Under the pieces are notes generated by a model. That model ran no database searches. It was not told the DNA's origin and saw only the letters and a list, made by a program, of their open reading frames with translations. The position numbers were made by a program, and so were the translations under genes. 64,000 nucleotides of DNA from NCBI GenBank assembly GCA_002432805.1, contig DJGV01000010.1, positions 277,034 through 341,033 on the forward strand, given 5' to 3'. Below are positions 59,713 to 64,000 of this stretch, piece after piece; position 1 is the stretch's first letter, and each line of letters opens with the position of its first letter. This DNA is from Fervidobacterium sp. UBA5837. GTDB taxonomy: Bacteria > Thermotogota > Thermotogae > Thermotogales > Fervidobacteriaceae.

Positions 59713-60054
59713 GGTACATCTTACGACGATGTTTATGAGCTAATGTCAGCAGCTGACGTTTTTCTTACCGACTATTCCAGTTTAATGTGTGAGTTTTCTT
59801 TTATGAGAAAGCCTGTATTTCTCTACATGCCCGATTTGGATGATTATCTTATTGAACGTGGTTTTTATTTCAAAATTGAGGAAATACCTTACGAAACTGC
59901 AAAAACTAACGAAGAGTTATTTCAAAGGATAAGAGATTTTGACAAAGATTCGTATGATAAAATGGTAGAGATATTTTTGAACAAGTTGGGACTTTGTGAA
60001 GATGGAGAAGCTTCTAAAAGGACTGTTGCGCTCATTACTGAAATAGTAAGTTGA
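59713..60054 (+). pseudogene. 5'-truncated CDP-glycerol glycerophosphotransferase-type remnant
   Basis: The frame opens after a stop at 59710 and reads YDDVYELMSAADVFLTDYSSLMCEFSF, the conserved C-terminal segment of TagB/TagF-like transferases, followed by RKPVFLYMPDLDDYLIERGFYF. Homology already exists before the first ATG (59743), so the N-terminal three quarters of a protein normally several hundred residues long is missing. Only about 113 codons remain, ending at TGA or TAA near 60054. It is probably a non-functional leftover from rearrangement of a cell-surface polysaccharide locus. Confidence 0.75.
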
Positions 60055-60145
60055 ATTAAGGTATGGACTAAGTTGCATTTTGTCATTTAGGTGTCATGAT
60101 CATTGTATCAAATTAGTAATAATCAGATGATGAGTGGGGGAGTTT

Positions 60146-61756
60146 ATGAATATATCTGATCTGTATAAGCTGTTTGAAGAAGGAAAATACAAAGAAGTGA
60201 TCAAGTTTTTCTCGAGTAGCTTTCCAGAAACTCCTGAAGAGTACAATCTGGAGGCGTTGTCTTTTTACAACCTTGGATTTGCGAAAGAGTCAATAATTGT
60301 CTTGGAAAATGGTTTGATAGCCTTCCCAAGAAACAAGGACCTACTTTTTAATCTCATCGAAATATTGTATACTTCCAAAAGGTACGAAGAAGTACAAAAA
60401 TATCTGAGAGAAGCAATTGAAATAGAACCTCAAAATTACGTCTATTACGATATAATGGCAACGATATTCTTGGAGAGTAATAATGAAAAAGCGTTGCACT
60501 TTGCACAAAAGGCGCTTAAATTTGCCCCATCTGATATGCATGATCAATTAGTTGATAAATACTCACAACTTGAACGTGTTCTTTCCATCAGGCACGAAAA
60601 TTCAGTAAATGCCAAGAAATCAAAAAGAATGGTACTCGTTGGTTCAGCATGCAATTATCCAGATTCTTTTAGAAAGTTTATGGAAGATGGTTGGGAATTG
60701 TACGTTGTTAGGACTCAAACGTGGAGGGCCTTCCAGTCAAATTATGAGCTGCTTGAGAGTATTGGCGCAAAGATGATAGATAGAGAAGGTTTAGAAGGTT
60801 TTCTTGAAGGTATGGCATCTAAAATCGATGTGGTGTTTAGAACTGGTTATTTCTACGGAGGCAATGATTTGCATCGCTTGAACAGAATATGCGATGTGGA
60901 CCAGATAGATACATTTTTCAAAATCTCAAGCAAAGTAAAGGAAAAAAATGCGAAGGCTCTATCGATACTGGCCTTCGATGGTGATTCTTTCTTTTCTGAT
61001 GTGTATTGGAATGATTGGCTTGGAAAAAGAATTGGCGTGTGTGATTACATCTTTTTCGATACGAAAAATTTAAAAGATTACTTTGTTAACAGAATCAGTA
61101 AGATTACAAGTATCGATGAGAGCAAATTGAAAGTTCTACGTGTGGAAATGCCACTTTTGGAAGATGTTATGATTGAGCCCTTTGAGAAATACACAAAGAT
61201 GGTTCTGACGATGGGTAGATCTATCAATAGTTACTTGCCTGTGAGTAATCTGTTCATCGAGGAAATGAAGGAACAAATTAGTATAGGTAGAGGGAAGAAT
61301 TATAGAGAGATCCAAGATGGTAGAAGTGAATTCCTCCTAAAATACGATGCTCATGCATTTGGATTGGGTTATTTCTATGACTTTTACGATAGGCATAAGG
61401 GATTTGAAGAATTGCTGAAAGATGGAGATGATGACAATACTCCAAGTAATGGGATACTCTACGTTCATCCATCAATATATGGTTACACGAATGTTCCTGG
61501 TGATGTCATTACTTATCTACAATTTGGCATAGTACCTGTAATTCCAAATGACGAAAATGATTTTCATCGTGAGTTGATTGATAATGGTATGGCAATCGGT
61601 GTGGGCAAAGATACGCTGTTTTTTAACCCCAATACCTATTCGGACAAAGCCATAACAGAAATGAGAAAGAACATAGGCCAGCATACACCGATTTTTACTT
61701 TCGACGCTTTCTACAATTTTGTGGAAGCATTGACAGAAGGAAGGGATGTGCGGTGA
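60146..61756 (+). CDS. TPR protein with glycosyltransferase-like domain
   Basis: ATG 60146 lies just behind GGGGGAG (536 residues). Residues 1-140 form about four TPR units (EYNLEALSFYNLGFAKESIIVLENG, RYEEVQKYLREAIEIEPQN). After a linker, VLVGSACNYPDSFRKF begins a domain with GT-B features: the C-terminal half reads ILYVHPSIYGYTNVPGDVITYLQFGIVPVIPNDEND, which resembles the nucleotide-sugar region of glycosyltransferases. The exact family is not recognised. It is coupled to the next gene by a GTGA overlap, suggesting two enzymes of one surface-glycan or protein-glycosylation pathway. Confidence 0.6.
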   Translation: MNISDLYKLFEEGKYKEVIKFFSSSFPETPEEYNLEALSFYNLGFAKESIIVLENGLIAFPRNKDLLFNLIEILYTSKRYEEVQKYLREAIEIEPQNYVYYDIMATIFLESNNEKALHFAQKALKFAPSDMHDQLVDKYSQLERVLSIRHENSVNAKKSKRMVLVGSACNYPDSFRKFMEDGWELYVVRTQTWRAFQSNYELLESIGAKMIDREGLEGFLEGMASKIDVVFRTGYFYGGNDLHRLNRICDVDQIDTFFKISSKVKEKNAKALSILAFDGDSFFSDVYWNDWLGKRIGVCDYIFFDTKNLKDYFVNRISKITSIDESKLKVLRVEMPLLEDVMIEPFEKYTKMVLTMGRSINSYLPVSNLFIEEMKEQISIGRGKNYREIQDGRSEFLLKYDAHAFGLGYFYDFYDRHKGFEELLKDGDDDNTPSNGILYVHPSIYGYTNVPGDVITYLQFGIVPVIPNDENDFHRELIDNGMAIGVGKDTLFFNPNTYSDKAITEMRKNIGQHTPIFTFDAFYNFVEALTEGRDVR

Positions 61757-62988
61757 AGCCGTATTTTAAGTCTTACAACGTTAGCAGAGTTGGAATCATT
61801 GGAGCTGCACCACATCGATTCTTGGATGTGCTAAGCAATGAAAGCGTGGAAAAGTTCAACTTGTATTATTTTGCAAACGAGAAAGCTACATACCAGACAC
61901 TCGTAAAGCTTGTAGAAAAGTATCTACCTGAAGGGAAGGAAAAATTGACTGGCTTTGAACTACCGTGGCCTGATACATACAACTCGATACTAAATGAAAT
62001 TTCGAAAAGTAAAAGTAACGGCGATTCAGTAACAATTTCCGAGATCTTTTCCAACTTCCCAAATGTCTTTTACAAATTCATCAACGAACGTATGGCCTGT
62101 ACGGATGTACTGTGGGTGGGAGATAACGATTTCGATTCTTCGTTCATCTTTGCAACGCTTCTTAATGCACTTGGAATCAGGTATGTGCTTTCGTTGAAAG
62201 AAACGAGATTTGTTCAATCGATGTTTGAATTTGAGGCTTTGAAGAATGCAAAGTTTGTGATACTACCACATGAACAGTACGTAGATTTCTTCAAAAAGAA
62301 ATATTCAATGGATTTATCTAGGAAAGCAGTTTTTGGAGACATAGACTGGCGTTCCAAGGTTGCTTACGAAGCGTTGAAAGATGCCAATGTGCAAAAGCTG
62401 TCCGCAAAAGATGGAAAATTCCACGTCGTGATATTGTCTGGCAGGGTGGTGTGGAACAAGGAAGAACAAAGGTCGCAAGGAAGGTACTATTACGTGCCAA
62501 TAATCGAAGACCTTCTCAATGCAGGTTTTGTAGTTCATCTGCATACGAAGGCACTCCTTGAGTCTTTGGACAATCCTGTCTACTACGAGCCCAACCCATA
62601 CACAAAACTGCTATTCAAATTTCCTAATAGCTTTATAATCGAAAAGCCGCTAGACTTGAATGATGTAGAAAATTACAAATTGTTGATGAGGTATGACTTG
62701 GGACTTCTCAATTCTGGAGTAAGTGGAAAGGATGAATTCAACGAATTTGAGAAGATAAATGTACCAAATAGATTCTACGAATACCTCCATGCGAATGTGA
62801 TCCCGATATGTCCAAAGGGTACGCTTCAGTACATGGAAAAGAAATTTACAAGCGATGTGCTGTTTTTTGAAAATGCACGACAATTGAGAACGCTATTGCA
62901 GAGTATAAGGCCACAAAACTGCAAGCCAAGGTACTTTTTCGATGATTTTGTCAAAACACTTTTAGATGCCTCGGAACAGTACTACTGA
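61753..62988 (+). CDS. GT-B-like glycosyltransferase of unrecognised family
   Basis: GTG 61753 overlaps the preceding stop. The 411-residue protein starts VSRVGIIGAAPHRFLDVLS and contains DVLWVGDNDFDSSFIFATLLNALGIRYVLSL in pattern, KFHVVILSGRVVWN at the start of the second lobe, and VPNRFYEYLHANVIPICPKG, the usual sugar-nucleotide-binding loop of GT-B enzymes. It has no membrane segment or signal peptide. It probably adds a sugar to a surface polymer or glycoprotein with its operon partner. Its 3' end abuts the hsdR remnant. Confidence 0.6.
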   Translation: MKPYFKSYNVSRVGIIGAAPHRFLDVLSNESVEKFNLYYFANEKATYQTLVKLVEKYLPEGKEKLTGFELPWPDTYNSILNEISKSKSNGDSVTISEIFSNFPNVFYKFINERMACTDVLWVGDNDFDSSFIFATLLNALGIRYVLSLKETRFVQSMFEFEALKNAKFVILPHEQYVDFFKKKYSMDLSRKAVFGDIDWRSKVAYEALKDANVQKLSAKDGKFHVVILSGRVVWNKEEQRSQGRYYYVPIIEDLLNAGFVVHLHTKALLESLDNPVYYEPNPYTKLLFKFPNSFIIEKPLDLNDVENYKLLMRYDLGLLNSGVSGKDEFNEFEKINVPNRFYEYLHANVIPICPKGTLQYMEKKFTSDVLFFENARQLRTLLQSIRPQNCKPRYFFDDFVKTLLDASEQYY

Positions 62989-63010
62989 AATACTTCTCAA
63001 AGACTAAAAT

Positions 63011-63324
63011 CAGCTTTTCAACAATTCCCTCGTTAGTATTTGCAATGCACTCTGTGAAAAACTTCTCCCATTCACTATCAGTAAAGGTAAAATCATTAAG
63101 AAGTTCAAGCTGCTTTCGAAGATTTGAAATAAGTGCAGCTTCATTGTGCACTGAAATATATTCATACCCTTGTGAAGTCAACTGGGGAAAGTCAACTGGC
63201 GGATAAACTCTCTTTCAAGTTCTGCTTCACTCTGATACTTTTCAGAGCGTGCATTATATTCAGCAGTATATTCGGCAACAACCGTTGCTTCATCAGTACT
63301 TGCAACAATGTTGTATATACTCAT
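63011..63324 (-). pseudogene. hsdR: Frameshifted N-terminal remnant of type I restriction subunit HsdR
   Basis: From ATG 63324 (overlapping the hsdS stop as ATGA) the frame reads MSIYNIVASTDEATVVAEY and EKYQSEAELEREFIRQLT, then hits a stop. In another frame the homology resumes as SQGYEYISVHNEAALISNLRKQL, WEKFFTECIANTNEGIVEK, typical of HsdR N-termini. AAGTCAACTGG occurs twice (63175-63185 and 63189-63199), a 14-base duplication that exactly explains the shift. Similarity ends near 63014, so the motor and most of the nuclease domain are absent. Confidence 0.82.
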
Positions 63325-64000
63325 GCTGTCGCTTCCTTTGACTCCTTCACGTCTTTCGAACGGGCAGGGAAGGTTAATAATTTATCTCTGTAATATTCAT
63401 ATTGCTTTTGGCGCGCTTCGATTTCAGCAGGAATGCCGCTGGTTAGATCGTTACAAAGTGCGTCAAAACGGTCGAGGATAGCAACAATACGCTCTTGTTC
63501 TTCGAGGGAAGGAACAGGGATTTCTATAGCTTTTAAAGAAGAAACATTTGTGTGCACAACTTTGCTTTTTACTTTCCCTTTGCTTTTCTGTATCTGAGCA
63601 TCAGTAGTCGATAATGCGTATGCTATATATTTCGGATTTTGATTGTGTTTCATCACAACAATATCACCACCTGCCAAGCACTTTTCATTTCCAACATAAG
63701 CGCAAGATTTTCCAATCTCACTTACAGTTTCGCCTGTGATTGCAAATAGAATATCACCATACTCAAAATATTTTTTGTTCTGGATTTCTTTTGCATTGGT
63801 ATGCGACACACAAGTATCAAACCAAATGTTATAGGTAGTGTAAATTTCACCATACCGAACACAAGGAGTTCCTTTTTCGGTAACCTGGTCACGCTGTATC
63901 CCTGAACCTCTATACATATCTATAGCTATTTCACCCAACGTTTTTCTCGGAGCGTTATTGGCGACAGCAAACAGTTTATCCCTATAATACTCATACTGTT
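63321..64000 (-). CDS. hsdS: Type I restriction-modification specificity subunit HsdS (partial)
   Basis: The frame is open to the window edge, so the 5' part is missing. The visible part starts QYEYYRDKLFAVANNAPRK (central conserved helix after the first target-recognition domain), then the second recognition domain (LGEIAIDMYRGSGIQ, CVRYGEIYTTY, YGDILFAITGET) and the C-terminal dimer helix LEEQERIVAILDRFDALCNDL with a second QYEYYRDKL. HsdS sets the DNA target for the HsdM methylase. Adjacent hsdR is broken, so the system may act only as a methyltransferase, if hsdM is intact upstream. Confidence 0.9.
   Translation of the reverse strand, partial: QYEYYRDKLFAVANNAPRKTLGEIAIDMYRGSGIQRDQVTEKGTPCVRYGEIYTTYNIWFDTCVSHTNAKEIQNKKYFEYGDILFAITGETVSEIGKSCAYVGNEKCLAGGDIVVMKHNQNPKYIAYALSTTDAQIQKSKGKVKSKVVHTNVSSLKAIEIPVPSLEEQERIVAILDRFDALCNDLTSGIPAEIEARQKQYEYYRDKLLTFPARSKDVKESKEATA

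Noticed and set aside
1..64000. CRISPR arrays, IS elements, rRNA genes, replication origin
   Set aside because: Looked for repeated spacer-like units, transposase motifs, rRNA sequence and DnaA-box clusters; none was seen.

Overview
The window comes from a Thermotogae chromosome, most likely Fervidobacterium or a close relative. This is judged from recalled protein similarity (EF-Tu, ribosomal proteins, a compact PurH), moderate GC, AGA/ATA-rich codon use, and a str gene cluster running directly into S10-spc-alpha. The genus is an inference; no database search was possible.

Layout. 1-5580: the 3' end of lysS, a tandem pair of SurA/PpiD-like envelope chaperones, a short-chain dehydrogenase and a PurH whose second domain looks degenerate. 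5660-14490: a minus-strand PlsY/CTP-kinase fusion, an SbcD/SbcC-like pair whose coiled-coil ATPase carries two membrane helices (YhaO/YhaN type), an MFS transporter, tRNA-Ser, and a divergent GH13 enzyme. 14530-35180: tRNA-Val and tRNA-Gln, then about 20 kb of translation genes on one strand: rpsL-rpsG-fusA-tuf, the S10 and spc operons with secY-adk-map-infA-rpmJ, and rpsM-rpsK-rpsD-rpoA-rplQ, closed by a terminator. Many junctions are ATGA overlaps or gaps under 20 bases. 35270-46420: tig, clpP, a YebC-family protein, a beta-rich exported protein, cheR, lspA overlapping rluD by 239 bases, tRNA-Pro, a membrane HD-GYP protein, a minus-strand NhaC antiporter, an M15 peptidase and a ferritin-like protein.

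46536-49946 (minus) holds an orphan small ORF and a TrpXYZ-like ABC uptake operon. The operon is preceded by a promoter, a 42-codon leader peptide with tandem Trp codons, and mutually exclusive hairpins ending in a terminator. This is a textbook-style ribosome-mediated attenuator and the strongest regulatory find in the window. 50158-59068 (minus) is one sugar operon in the order ROK repressor, two ABC permeases, sugar-binding protein, two different GH31 glycosidases. It has an operator-like palindrome over its promoter and spaced direct repeats upstream.

From 59070 rightward the sequence becomes accessory. It holds a 5'-truncated teichoic-acid-type transferase remnant, two glycosyltransferase-like genes, an hsdR remnant frameshifted by a 14-bp duplication, and an hsdS gene that runs off the window edge. 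No CRISPR array, IS element, rRNA or complete prophage was seen.
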